Translations under genes and position numbers: made by a program
NCBI GenBank assembly: GCA_903851365.1
Contig: CAINOB010000100.1
Span: 1-64,000, forward strand
Reading direction: 5' to 3'
DNA length: 64,000 nt
Origin: an uncultured Bacteroidota bacterium
GTDB taxonomy: Bacteria > Bacteroidota > Bacteroidia > Bacteroidales > UBA12481
Shown: piece after piece, positions 26,128 to 34,335 of the stretch
How positions within the stretch are numbered: the first letter of the stretch is position 1
How the letters are laid out: each line of letters opens with the position of its first letter
Notes under the pieces: generated by a model
Told to the model about the DNA's origin: nothing
The model's database searches: none
The model's input: only the letters and a program-made list of their open reading frames with translations

Positions 26128-27357
26128 TCATAGAAACAGGAATAGATATAGCGTGTAGCCTGCCAGCACTACCAGAAAAATACTGAAGAGAGCTATGATC
26201 TTATTCTGCTGACGATTGTTTTGAACCTTACGAAGCTCCTGCAAGCAAAAGATAATGGAGAGGATGCTTCCTGCGAGAATACCCAGTCCCTCAAAAACAT
26301 GCCGTCTCTGCAGGCTTATCAAAGGAACGCCGTGGATGGAAGTCAGGTTAACCAAAGCGAAAAATATGAATGGAATCAGGAAAAATCCGAAAAATCGGAA
26401 GTTGTATTTCTGTGATTGCCTGGTGATAGGCCTGATTACGTAACTGAATAAATAAAAGAGCAAAAAGGAGATCCCGGTAAAAACAGCTATTACCAGAAGT
26501 TCATTCCAAACCGGATTTTCAAATCCAACAACATGGTTGATCTTATCGAGGTAATCCTTGATCAGGTATAATGCAATTGAGAAACCGATAAAGCAGCTTG
26601 CGAAAGCCGATTCTGCCTGGTTCAGTTTTATGTTTGACAAAAATCCTTTCACCGGAGAGTGCAAGAGGATGCGCGGTGAATCGGCTGGGCAGTTTTTCAG
26701 GCAATTGCCGCAGGAGATACAATCGGCATCCAGATCATGTTTCCTCACACACAGGCCCATCGGACACCCAGCGGATTTTTCGGTACCCTGAAGGCATTCA
26801 AACTTTTTACATTCGCTGCAAGCCTTGTCATCTTTGCTCAGCTTAATGATCCTGAGTCTGGAAAAAACACCTCCGGCAACCCCCAAAGGACAAAGATAGC
26901 GGCACCAGGTCCGTCGGCGGAAAAAGGCTCCCGAAATCACGGCCATCGTAAAAATGGTCAATAATAATATACTCGATGCTGCGGTAGAACCGGCCATATG
27001 AACCATAGTCTCAATCAGCAGGATCAGGATAAAAAATCCATAGGCAAACCATACCCCGAATTTTTTGAGAAAAAGTGGGGGATGAAATTCGTTACCCACC
27101 ACTTTCTGAACCATATCGCCTGCTTCACCAAAGGGGCAGACACCGCAGAAAAACCGGCCAAACAAAATAAATAAAATCGGTTGCAAAGCCCAGAGCAATA
27201 CCCACATGACTGATAAGCCGGAATTTTTTCCTTCGGCCTGATCGCCAAAAAGTAAAACATAGATCAGGTAAAAGAACCCAATTAATACCGGAATCCTGAA
27301 AATATCCGGATACCATTTCCACCTTAGGACCGACTCAATGGATTTTAGTCTTTTCAT
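26128..27357 (-). CDS. Membrane polyferredoxin (NapH/NosR-like 4Fe-4S protein)
   Basis: This 409-residue inner-membrane electron carrier has several membrane spans in the first 150 residues and more after about 240. It has two CX2-3CP motifs at the membrane face, Cys71/Cys74 (FFCGVCPFGE) and Cys152/Cys156 (CRYLCPLG), as in NapH, NosR and PceC-like proteins. Two [4Fe-4S] sites follow, using Cys180, 183, 188 and 198 and Cys213, 216, 219 and 223 (CISCGNCLKNCP); the first departs from standard ferredoxin spacing. It would pass electrons between the quinone pool and a redox partner. It overlaps the ATPase-like gene by one base (TGATG), so the pair is co-translated. Confidence 0.9.
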   Translation of the reverse strand: MKRLKSIESVLRWKWYPDIFRIPVLIGFFYLIYVLLFGDQAEGKNSGLSVMWVLLWALQPILFILFGRFFCGVCPFGEAGDMVQKVVGNEFHPPLFLKKFGVWFAYGFFILILLIETMVHMAGSTAASSILLLTIFTMAVISGAFFRRRTWCRYLCPLGVAGGVFSRLRIIKLSKDDKACSECKKFECLQGTEKSAGCPMGLCVRKHDLDADCISCGNCLKNCPADSPRILLHSPVKGFLSNIKLNQAESAFASCFIGFSIALYLIKDYLDKINHVVGFENPVWNELLVIAVFTGISFLLFYLFSYVIRPITRQSQKYNFRFFGFFLIPFIFFALVNLTSIHGVPLISLQRRHVFEGLGILAGSILSIIFCLQELRKVQNNRQQNKIIALFSIFLVVLAGYTLYLFLFL

Positions 27358-27896
27358 CAGGTGGAATAGATTTTCTTTATCGTGAGAATGTTCTGATCAG
27401 CCAAACGTTGATAGGTCAATCCATCCGCAAGATGCCTGACCATATGAAATCCCAGGCCCTGGAATGAAATCTCCTCGATAGGAGCATTTAAGTCGATCTT
27501 TGGCATCGCAGTTGGATCAAATTCTGCATTCCGGTCCCTGATGTTTGCCAGTATCTGGCCTTGCTCCAGGAGGAGTGTGATCAAAACTCTGAGGTCTTGC
27601 TGATCGGCATTCCGGTGACGAAGAATGATCGTATAAATCTCTTCCAGGATAATATTCAGGTCGAGGATGGTTTTGACAGGAACATCGTACCTGACCAGGT
27701 CATCCAGAATTATGGCAAGCTTGTCAAGTTCGAAGATATCCCCCTTTAATTCTATCTCCATTTTCCTGGCTGCCTGAGGCTCAGGCACCCTGCCCTTTTC
27801 CTTCTTATTCCGGAACAATTTTAAAAGGTAGGCTGATAGAACAGTGACCCCGATTATGACTAAAAAAGTTACCAGGATAGTCAGGTGGGAAGTCAT
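27357..27896 (-). CDS. Membrane-anchored RsbW-like ATP-binding (HATPase) protein
   Basis: This is a 179-residue protein: one N-terminal membrane span (about 7-27, ILVTFLVIIGVTVLSAYLL), a short basic linker, then a GHKL-type domain resembling anti-sigma factor kinases. The N-box-like ILEEIYTIILRH and G-box-like GLGFHMVRHLADGLTY are visible, although the canonical Asn of the N-box is not obvious, so kinase activity is uncertain. It is first in the transcript before the polyferredoxin, which suggests it senses or regulates that electron route. Free anti-sigma factors are normally soluble, so the membrane anchor is unusual. Confidence 0.75.
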   Translation of the reverse strand: MTSHLTILVTFLVIIGVTVLSAYLLKLFRNKKEKGRVPEPQAARKMEIELKGDIFELDKLAIILDDLVRYDVPVKTILDLNIILEEIYTIILRHRNADQQDLRVLITLLLEQGQILANIRDRNAEFDPTAMPKIDLNAPIEEISFQGLGFHMVRHLADGLTYQRLADQNILTIKKIYST

Positions 27897-28045
27897 GTTT
27901 TCAATAGGATCAATAGGTTAGGTACAGTAATATTAGGAAAAAGGAAATTAATATTCAAACATGGGCATTGATCATTCAGAGGCGGGTTTCTTTGCTAAAT
28001 TCGCTCCTGAAATTTCAAACAGCAAATCATAATACCCGATACTAC

Positions 28046-30247
28046 ATGAAAAAGCTATTATCGTTATTCACGTTCATCACCATGTTTACCTTGGCACAGA
28101 GCCAGGAAACTCCGGTAATCCAGATAGAAACCAATAATTCTGTCCTGGTTCTTAAAGTTGGCAAGGACCAGAAATTATACCAATGCTATTTGGGAACCAA
28201 GCTGACCGGCAATACGTCTTATGATGTGTTATCGAAGGAAAACACAAGATCGTTCGTGATTAATGATGGTAACCCGATTGTGAATCTGCGGCATCTGGTT
28301 TATCCGACTTTTGGAACCGACAACCTTTTTGAACCGGCCATCCGGATGACCCATAACGATGGAAATCCATCGCTGGAACTTATTTACGTCAGCTATCAGA
28401 CGATAAAAAAGGACGATAATATTTCGGAGACAATTATCAAGCTTAAGGACCCGCAGTATCCCGTTGATGTGACATTGCATTATAGAGCTTTTAACAACGA
28501 AAACGTAATTGAGCAGTGGAGCGAGATTCAGCATCAGGAAAAGAATCCGGTGATGCTCTATAATTACGCCTCCTCGATGTTGCATTTCGATGCCGATCAT
28601 TATTGGTTAACCCAGTTTCATGGTGATTGGGCCAAGGAGGTGCGCATGCAGGAAAGTGAGCTGACCAGCGGCACCAAGGTGATCGATTCAAAATTAGGCG
28701 CTCGTGCCGATATGTATCAAACCCCAATGTTTTTCCTTGCCCTGAATGATAAAGCAAGTGAAAATTCGGGCGAACTGGTCGCCGGAACAATTGCCTGGTC
28801 GGGTAACTTCAGGTTGGCTTTTGAACTGGATAATAAGAACTCACTTCGGATAAGCTCAGGGATAAATCCCTTTGCATCAGAGTACAGTCTGCCCTCAGGG
28901 AAAACCTTTACCACCCCTACGTTTATTTACACTTTTTCAAATACAGGGAAAGGTCAGGCCAGCCGTAACTTGCATGCCTGGGCCCGGAAATATGGCATTA
29001 AGGACGGTGAGAAACCCCGCCTCACCCTGCTCAATAACTGGGAAACCACTTACTTCAATTTCGATGAAAAGAAATTAGCGGATATGTTCGTGGATGCAAA
29101 AACTTTAGGAGTCGATATGTTTTTGCTGGATGATGGATGGTTTGGGAATAAATATCCACGGAGCGGGGATAAATCGGGGTTGGGCGACTGGCAAAGCACC
29201 AAGACAAAACTTCCGAACGGGCTGGGTTTTCTAATGAAGCAGGCTGAGACTACCGGCACAAAATTCGGGATCTGGATTGAACCTGAAATGGTAAATCCAA
29301 AAAGCGAATTGTATGAGAATCATCCCGACTGGGTACTCAAGCTTCCGAACCGGCCGGAAAATTATTACCGCACACAATTGGTGCTCGACTTATGCAATCC
29401 GGCAGTGCAGGATTTTGTTTTTAAGGTGGTTGATGATATTATGCAGACCGGATCCGGAGTATCCTTTTTTAAATGGGATTGCAATCGCATGATGACCAGT
29501 GCCTATTCCACCTATTTGAAAAATCAGCAATCGCATTTGTTTATCGAATATACCAACGGGTTGTATAAGGTTCTGGACCGGATTAAGGCAAAATATCCTA
29601 ATCTGCCGATGATGCTCTGCTCCGGTGGCGGTGGACGAACCGACTATGGTTTCCTCCGGTATTTCACTGAATTCTGGGCGTCAGATGACACCGATCCGGT
29701 TAACCGGGTATATATCCAGTGGGGATACTCGCAGTTTTTCCCGTCGTTTTCCATTTGCAACCATGTTACCTCCTGGGGAAAGCAATCCATCAAGTTTAAG
29801 ACCGATGTTGCCATGATGGGCAAACTGGGTTTTGATATCAATGTAAAGGACCTGAAAGAAAATGAGTTGAAATATGTTCAGCTAGCCGTTGCAAATTACA
29901 AGCGGTTAAGTCCGGTCATCTGGCAGGGTGATATGTACAGGCTTATTTCACCATCGGAAGATAGCCGTGCAGTGGTCATGTATACCGACGCAGTAAAAAG
30001 CAAAGCTGTTTTATTCTCCTATACGCTTCACCCGATGTACGATCCATTATATGCTCCGGTGCGCCTTCAGGGCCTGGATGCAAAAAAAATGTATAAGGTG
30101 GAAGAAATCAACCTGATGCCCGGAGCAAGAAGGTCACTGGAAGAATCGGGGAATTCCTATACCGGCGATTTTTTAATGAACGTGGGTTTGCGGGTTTCAG
30201 CATCAAGTAACGAGACGAGTGTGGTGCTGGAGATTACAGAAATTTAA
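28046..30247 (+). CDS. Secreted GH36 alpha-galactosidase
   Basis: This 733-residue enzyme would remove terminal alpha-galactose from oligo- and polysaccharides. Start ATG 28046 gives a signal peptide (KKLLSLFTFITMFTLAQSQ); an upstream start at 27968 adds a 26-residue non-signal leader. An N-terminal beta-supersandwich (to about 310) precedes the catalytic barrel. The nucleophile is Asp478 in KWDCNR, and the acid/base is in ASDDTD (Asp547/Asp548), both canonical for clan GH-D. FLLDDGWFG and GIWIEPEMVNP are standard family blocks. Length is normal. No transporter or regulator lies beside it. Confidence 0.95.
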   Translation: MKKLLSLFTFITMFTLAQSQETPVIQIETNNSVLVLKVGKDQKLYQCYLGTKLTGNTSYDVLSKENTRSFVINDGNPIVNLRHLVYPTFGTDNLFEPAIRMTHNDGNPSLELIYVSYQTIKKDDNISETIIKLKDPQYPVDVTLHYRAFNNENVIEQWSEIQHQEKNPVMLYNYASSMLHFDADHYWLTQFHGDWAKEVRMQESELTSGTKVIDSKLGARADMYQTPMFFLALNDKASENSGELVAGTIAWSGNFRLAFELDNKNSLRISSGINPFASEYSLPSGKTFTTPTFIYTFSNTGKGQASRNLHAWARKYGIKDGEKPRLTLLNNWETTYFNFDEKKLADMFVDAKTLGVDMFLLDDGWFGNKYPRSGDKSGLGDWQSTKTKLPNGLGFLMKQAETTGTKFGIWIEPEMVNPKSELYENHPDWVLKLPNRPENYYRTQLVLDLCNPAVQDFVFKVVDDIMQTGSGVSFFKWDCNRMMTSAYSTYLKNQQSHLFIEYTNGLYKVLDRIKAKYPNLPMMLCSGGGGRTDYGFLRYFTEFWASDDTDPVNRVYIQWGYSQFFPSFSICNHVTSWGKQSIKFKTDVAMMGKLGFDINVKDLKENELKYVQLAVANYKRLSPVIWQGDMYRLISPSEDSRAVVMYTDAVKSKAVLFSYTLHPMYDPLYAPVRLQGLDAKKMYKVEEINLMPGARRSLEESGNSYTGDFLMNVGLRVSASSNETSVVLEITEI

Positions 30248-30248
30248 A

Positions 30249-30288
30249 AATGTGCTAATTTACTAATGTGCTAATGTGCTAATTTTAA
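30249..30288 (+). repeat. 8-nt tandem repeat, AATGTGCT type
   Basis: Five units in a row: AATGTGCT, AATTTACT, AATGTGCT, AATGTGCT, AATTTTAA (three exact copies). It begins immediately after the GH36 stop and lies in the gap before the peptidase gene. Confidence 0.7.
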
Positions 30289-30306
30289 AACCAAAATAGA
30301 CAGATC

Positions 30307-31848
30307 ATGAACAGAAAAGCCTCTTTACTCGCCCTGCTCATTACCCTCTTCGTATCAGCAGGATCACTCCTGGCCCAGCAACAGTCTGATGCAGGTTATA
30401 AATCCATAAGTGAAGCAGAATTGCGCAGTCATATCTATTTCCTCGCATCGGATTATATGAATGGCCGTGTGGCAACCTCTCCTGAATATGCAATTGCAAC
30501 GCAATATGTGGCCTCGCAGTTCGTGAAAGCCGGTCTGAAACCGATTGTTACCAAGGAAGGCAGCGAGCCCAGCTATTTCCAGGGATTGCCTTTTGCCCGC
30601 ACCAGTTATAACGATCAGCTTTTATGGACCATTACGCGGAAGGGAACGGATACCAAGCTGACGCATAAAAAGGATTACAAAATCCTGATGGGCAGTCCGT
30701 TAAATTTTGATAAAAAGCAGTTGGTTTATGTGGGTTATGGTATTGAAGAGCCGACTGAGAACTGGAACGATCTGAAGGATCTCGACCTCACCGGGAAGAT
30801 TGCCGTTTGTTTGGCGGGTGCCCCGATGAAGGATGGGAAGCCCGTATTATCGAAGGCTATAAATGATAAATACAATGGCCGGCGGGGATACTTTTTTAAA
30901 GCTTTCGGAGGCATATCGGGAAAGGGAGCAGCCGGGATTATCATGGTTGATCCTAATGGTTCGGCAGGGTTGGTATACGATGAAGTCAACAGCTCATTCA
31001 CCACTGAAAAAACCAACTATCTGGGTGGAAAGAAAAATGGCCCTTCCGGCACCCGTCCATCGATATATCTGGCAAAACCCGAATTTCTCGACCTGGTAAT
31101 GCCCGGAAACAAGAAATACAAACCACAGGTGTTGGAAGATACCTACCTCACCAGTAAGATTGAAATCCTTAAGGAAGATACTTTATATTCGAACAACGTT
31201 ATCGGCATAGTGCCAGGCACCGACAGTGTGCTCAGCAATGAATACATTATCGTAGGCGGTCACCTTGATCATATTGCACCGCAGCAGGGCAAGGTCTGCA
31301 ACGGTGCCGATGATAACGCCAGCGGATCAGCCGGTGTGATGGAAATTGCTGAAGCTGTGGCCATGAACCCATGCAAGCGCACAGTAGTATTTGTTACCTG
31401 GTCGGGCGAAGAAATGGGTCTCCTTGGATCAGCCTACTTTATTCAAAGCGGACTTATCCCTAAAGAAAAAATAAAGTTCAATATTAACATGGATATGATC
31501 GGTCGTACCGGTAAAGGGAACGAAGCAACTCGTGCTCATTTCGTGGTAACTGACGAAAAATATCTGAAAGGAATCACTTCTTTCATTCAGGAAATTAATC
31601 AGGGAGTGACCGATTTTCCCATACTTTTCAATGACGATAAACACTCCCCCGGAGGCAGCGACCATATGAGTTTCATGCAGGCCGGAATTCCCGCATTTTT
31701 CTTCTTTTCAGGGGTGCATGCCGATCTGCACAATCCGGGTGATGATCCGGAAAAGATCGATTACGCCAAGGCAGCCAGCATCTGCAGGTTAGGATATCTC
31801 ATTGCGGAGAAGCTCGGAAATATGGCAGTGGTACCGAATTTCGAATAG
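30307..31848 (+). CDS. Secreted M28-family zinc aminopeptidase
   Basis: This is a 513-residue exopeptidase-like protein with a signal peptide (LLALLITLFVSAGSLLAQ). A helical cap and a PA-like insert precede the M28 core. Di-zinc ligand positions are all present: His319 (GGHLDH), Asp335 (GADDNASG), Glu368/Glu369 (WSGEEMG), Asp396 (NMDMIGR) and His471 (VHADLHN). It probably works in the periplasm on peptides from protein breakdown. The stop codon runs into a GTGACAG repeat, and the following esterase gene begins 13 bp later, so a shared transcript is likely. Confidence 0.93.
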   Translation: MNRKASLLALLITLFVSAGSLLAQQQSDAGYKSISEAELRSHIYFLASDYMNGRVATSPEYAIATQYVASQFVKAGLKPIVTKEGSEPSYFQGLPFARTSYNDQLLWTITRKGTDTKLTHKKDYKILMGSPLNFDKKQLVYVGYGIEEPTENWNDLKDLDLTGKIAVCLAGAPMKDGKPVLSKAINDKYNGRRGYFFKAFGGISGKGAAGIIMVDPNGSAGLVYDEVNSSFTTEKTNYLGGKKNGPSGTRPSIYLAKPEFLDLVMPGNKKYKPQVLEDTYLTSKIEILKEDTLYSNNVIGIVPGTDSVLSNEYIIVGGHLDHIAPQQGKVCNGADDNASGSAGVMEIAEAVAMNPCKRTVVFVTWSGEEMGLLGSAYFIQSGLIPKEKIKFNINMDMIGRTGKGNEATRAHFVVTDEKYLKGITSFIQEINQGVTDFPILFNDDKHSPGGSDHMSFMQAGIPAFFFFSGVHADLHNPGDDPEKIDYAKAASICRLGYLIAEKLGNMAVVPNFE

Positions 31849-31868
31849 TGACAGGTGACGGGTGACAG
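31848..31868 (+). repeat. 7-nt tandem repeat spanning a stop and a start codon
   Basis: Three units: GTGACAG, GTGACGG, GTGACAG. The first begins on the last base of the M28 stop codon, and the third supplies the GTG start used for the next gene. The same unit recurs at 38671-38682 (minus), 47113 and 51207. Confidence 0.75.
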
Positions 31869-32707
31869 CGAAAAAACTACTGATCGGAATAACTGCTCTT
31901 GCCATTTTATCGGGGTGCCGCAAAGATGATGGAATTACTGGCATAGAAACAGCAAACCCGGTGAATGGAGTTAATGCCGTATACAATTACAAAGGCTTCT
32001 GGTACAATTTCATGATTTATAAACCTGCCGATCTGCCCGTAAATGCACCATTGGTTTTTGTTTTACATGGCGCCGGTGAGAAAAATCTGACTTATTATAA
32101 CTGGGGATTTAATGCCGTTGCCGATACAGCAAAATTTCTGGTATGCTATCCTCAAGGGAAAAACAATGTATGGGATAGGCAAGATCACAATACAACCGAT
32201 GTCCTGGTTTTAAAATCCCTTGCAAAGGCATTACAGGAGAAATATGGCTTGTCGGCAAGCCGGACATTCAGTTGCGGTTTTTCAGCAGGTGCCTGCATGA
32301 GTTATCTTCTGGCCATGGATGCAAACGATGTCTTCAAGGCAATTGCCTGCATATCAGGTAACATAAGTGATAATGTATGGAATGATAAACCATCTGCCAC
32401 AACGGTTCCCTGCTTCACCATTCACGGTACGGCCGACGATATAGTTCCGATTTCCGGAGGGGGGTACGATAAGGCACCGCCAACGCAGGAAATTGTTGAC
32501 TACTTCGCAAAATCCAATAAATGCAAGCCGGCTGATACTCTTAGCATCTCACCAGGCACTACAGCTTTCATCTTTAAAAACCCGACCGATACCAAAGAAG
32601 TTTGGTATTATCGCATTAAGGATCTGGGGCATTTATGGCCTTCCATGACAAATAATGGCGGATTTAATCCATGCAAGGAAATTTGGCGCTTTTTTAATAA
32701 ATGGTAA
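31862..32707 (+). CDS. CE1/LpqC-like lipoprotein esterase
   Basis: This 281-residue alpha/beta hydrolase is related to feruloyl esterases and PHB-depolymerase-like proteins that remove acyl or phenolic groups from polysaccharides. The lipobox LSGC places Cys19 at the N-terminus, so it is membrane-tethered. The triad is Ser141 (GFSAGAC), Asp192 or Asp193 (GTADD) and His257 (LGHLWP). The start is uncertain: the only candidate is GTG 31862, which lies in a GTGACAG repeat, and no upstream in-frame ATG gives a signal. The alpha/beta hydrolase at 32709 follows with one base between. Confidence 0.85.
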   Translation: MTAKKLLIGITALAILSGCRKDDGITGIETANPVNGVNAVYNYKGFWYNFMIYKPADLPVNAPLVFVLHGAGEKNLTYYNWGFNAVADTAKFLVCYPQGKNNVWDRQDHNTTDVLVLKSLAKALQEKYGLSASRTFSCGFSAGACMSYLLAMDANDVFKAIACISGNISDNVWNDKPSATTVPCFTIHGTADDIVPISGGGYDKAPPTQEIVDYFAKSNKCKPADTLSISPGTTAFIFKNPTDTKEVWYYRIKDLGHLWPSMTNNGGFNPCKEIWRFFNKW

Positions 32708-32708
32708 T

Positions 32709-33635
32709 ATGAAAACAAGACTAATTACCCTGCTCGCATTATCCATTTTCCCGATGGCTATGCCAGCCCAAACGGTTCTTAAGAATGAGCGATACGGACC
32801 CGCTGAGCGAAATGTTTTTGATATTGTTTTGCCGGTGTCGGATAAGCCGACTCCACTCGTCATTTATATTCATGGAGGAGGATTCACCGGAGGTGACAAA
32901 AATGTGCCTTTTGAATGGAGGAAGCAGGATGTGGCTTACTTCCTGGAGCACAATATCGCCTTTGCATCTATCAATTACAGCTATTACAAAACCAATGATT
33001 CTTTGGGAGTCAACAGGTGTTTGAAGGATGTCAGGACTGCCCTTCAGTTTATCCGTCATCACGCTGACAGGTATAATATTTCTAAGGAATTGATTGGATG
33101 TTACGGGCATTCGGCAGGTGCGGGATCAAGCCTTTTCCTGGCTTTTCACGACGATTTTGCCTTAAAAAATGATACCACCCTGCTTGGAGAATCCACGAGA
33201 ATCAAATGTGCCGGGGCGCTTGATACCCAAGCCACTTATGATCTTTTCAGATGGATGGATTTCATCCCCAACCTCAAAATGGTTGTCAACCTCATGAGAA
33301 AAAGTTTTTACGCCGCGATCTCCGGTTTTTACGGATATCCTGATTATGAAAGCTTCAAGCCGGTTCAAGCCAGGACTGTAAAACCACTGGATATGCTTAA
33401 TATGATAAGTCCGGATGATCCCCCGATTTATGTCATGAACCTTCAAAAGCAGAGGTTTCCCGTTAGCTTTGGTATCATTGAGCACCACAGGAAACACGCC
33501 CTTATTCTTGATCGGATACTGAACGAGCAAAAGGTGGAACACCAGGTATATGTCCGCAAACCAAAAATTAAGAAGGAGGCTGATATTAAGCTGCCTGTGA
33601 GGGAGTTTTTAACGGAGCATCTGAAACACGGCTAA
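32709..33635 (+). CDS. Secreted alpha/beta hydrolase (BD-FAE-like esterase)
   Basis: This is a 308-residue exported esterase-like protein. Start ATG 32709, one base after the previous stop, gives the signal peptide TRLITLLALSIFPMAMPA; a start at 32655 inside the previous gene is rejected. The oxyanion motif HGGGF is at 55-59 and the nucleophile Ser135 in GHSAG. The His near the C-terminus is probably in the EHHRKHA segment. The fold matches bifunctional acetyl/feruloyl esterases of the BD-FAE type. Its position in tandem with a CE1-like esterase suggests a shared task in deacylating plant polysaccharide. Confidence 0.83.
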   Translation: MKTRLITLLALSIFPMAMPAQTVLKNERYGPAERNVFDIVLPVSDKPTPLVIYIHGGGFTGGDKNVPFEWRKQDVAYFLEHNIAFASINYSYYKTNDSLGVNRCLKDVRTALQFIRHHADRYNISKELIGCYGHSAGAGSSLFLAFHDDFALKNDTTLLGESTRIKCAGALDTQATYDLFRWMDFIPNLKMVVNLMRKSFYAAISGFYGYPDYESFKPVQARTVKPLDMLNMISPDDPPIYVMNLQKQRFPVSFGIIEHHRKHALILDRILNEQKVEHQVYVRKPKIKKEADIKLPVREFLTEHLKHG

Positions 33636-34213
33636 ACTGTTCCCTTTGTAATCCATTTGCCAACCGTTGGAGCAATGTAATTTCTCATTTTATTCAGCAG
33701 GTCGTTAATATCATCGCTGATGATCAGCATTTCCTGGTTAGCAGCTTTAAGAAATCCACGATCAACCATGGTTTGAACGAGGGTAATCATCGGGTCATAA
33801 AATCCATCGATATTCAGGATAGCTATTGGCTTTTTGTGGAGACCAAGTTGCGCCCATGTCAACATCTCGAAGAATTCCTCCAGGGTCCCGAAACCGCCCG
33901 GCAAAGCAATGACACCATCGCACAGCTCATTCATTCTGGTTTTTCGTTCGTGCATGCTATCCACGAGGATCAGCTCGGTGAGTCCGTTATGTGCAATCTC
34001 CTTGTCGCTTAAGAAGACGGGCAGCACCCCGATAACCTTTCCTCCAGCCTGCAAAGTCGCATCTGCAACCGCGCCCATCAATCCAACATTGGCACCCCCA
34101 TAAACCAGCCCGATACCATTTGAAGCGAGAGCCTCGCCAAGTTGCCGTGCCCCGGCCAGGAAATTTTCACCAAAACCAGCGCTGGATCCGCAGAATACCG
34201 TAATCATTTTCAT
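33632..34213 (-). CDS. LOG-family phosphoribohydrolase (TIGR00730)
   Basis: This 193-residue cytosolic protein of the Lonely-Guy family cleaves nucleoside monophosphates of the cytokinin type to free base and ribose 5-phosphate. The hallmark motifs are present: MHERKTRM (87-94) and PGGFGTLEE (105-113). Start ATG 34213 gives the normal length; the longer start at 34300 adds 29 residues unrelated to the family. The gene is convergent with the esterase, stops overlapping by four bases. Its role in bacteria without cytokinins is probably nucleotide salvage. Confidence 0.92.
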   Translation of the reverse strand: MKMITVFCGSSAGFGENFLAGARQLGEALASNGIGLVYGGANVGLMGAVADATLQAGGKVIGVLPVFLSDKEIAHNGLTELILVDSMHERKTRMNELCDGVIALPGGFGTLEEFFEMLTWAQLGLHKKPIAILNIDGFYDPMITLVQTMVDRGFLKAANQEMLIISDDINDLLNKMRNYIAPTVGKWITKGTV

Positions 34214-34335
34214 TGGAGCAAAACTAAAGATATTAAGGTTACCTACCCAAACCGGGTAAAAATCATTTGCTTTCCATCGGGTTATTTTGCCTAATTTCAA
34301 ATCCGGTAAGAGGTCATAAAAATTCTGTGATTGTC

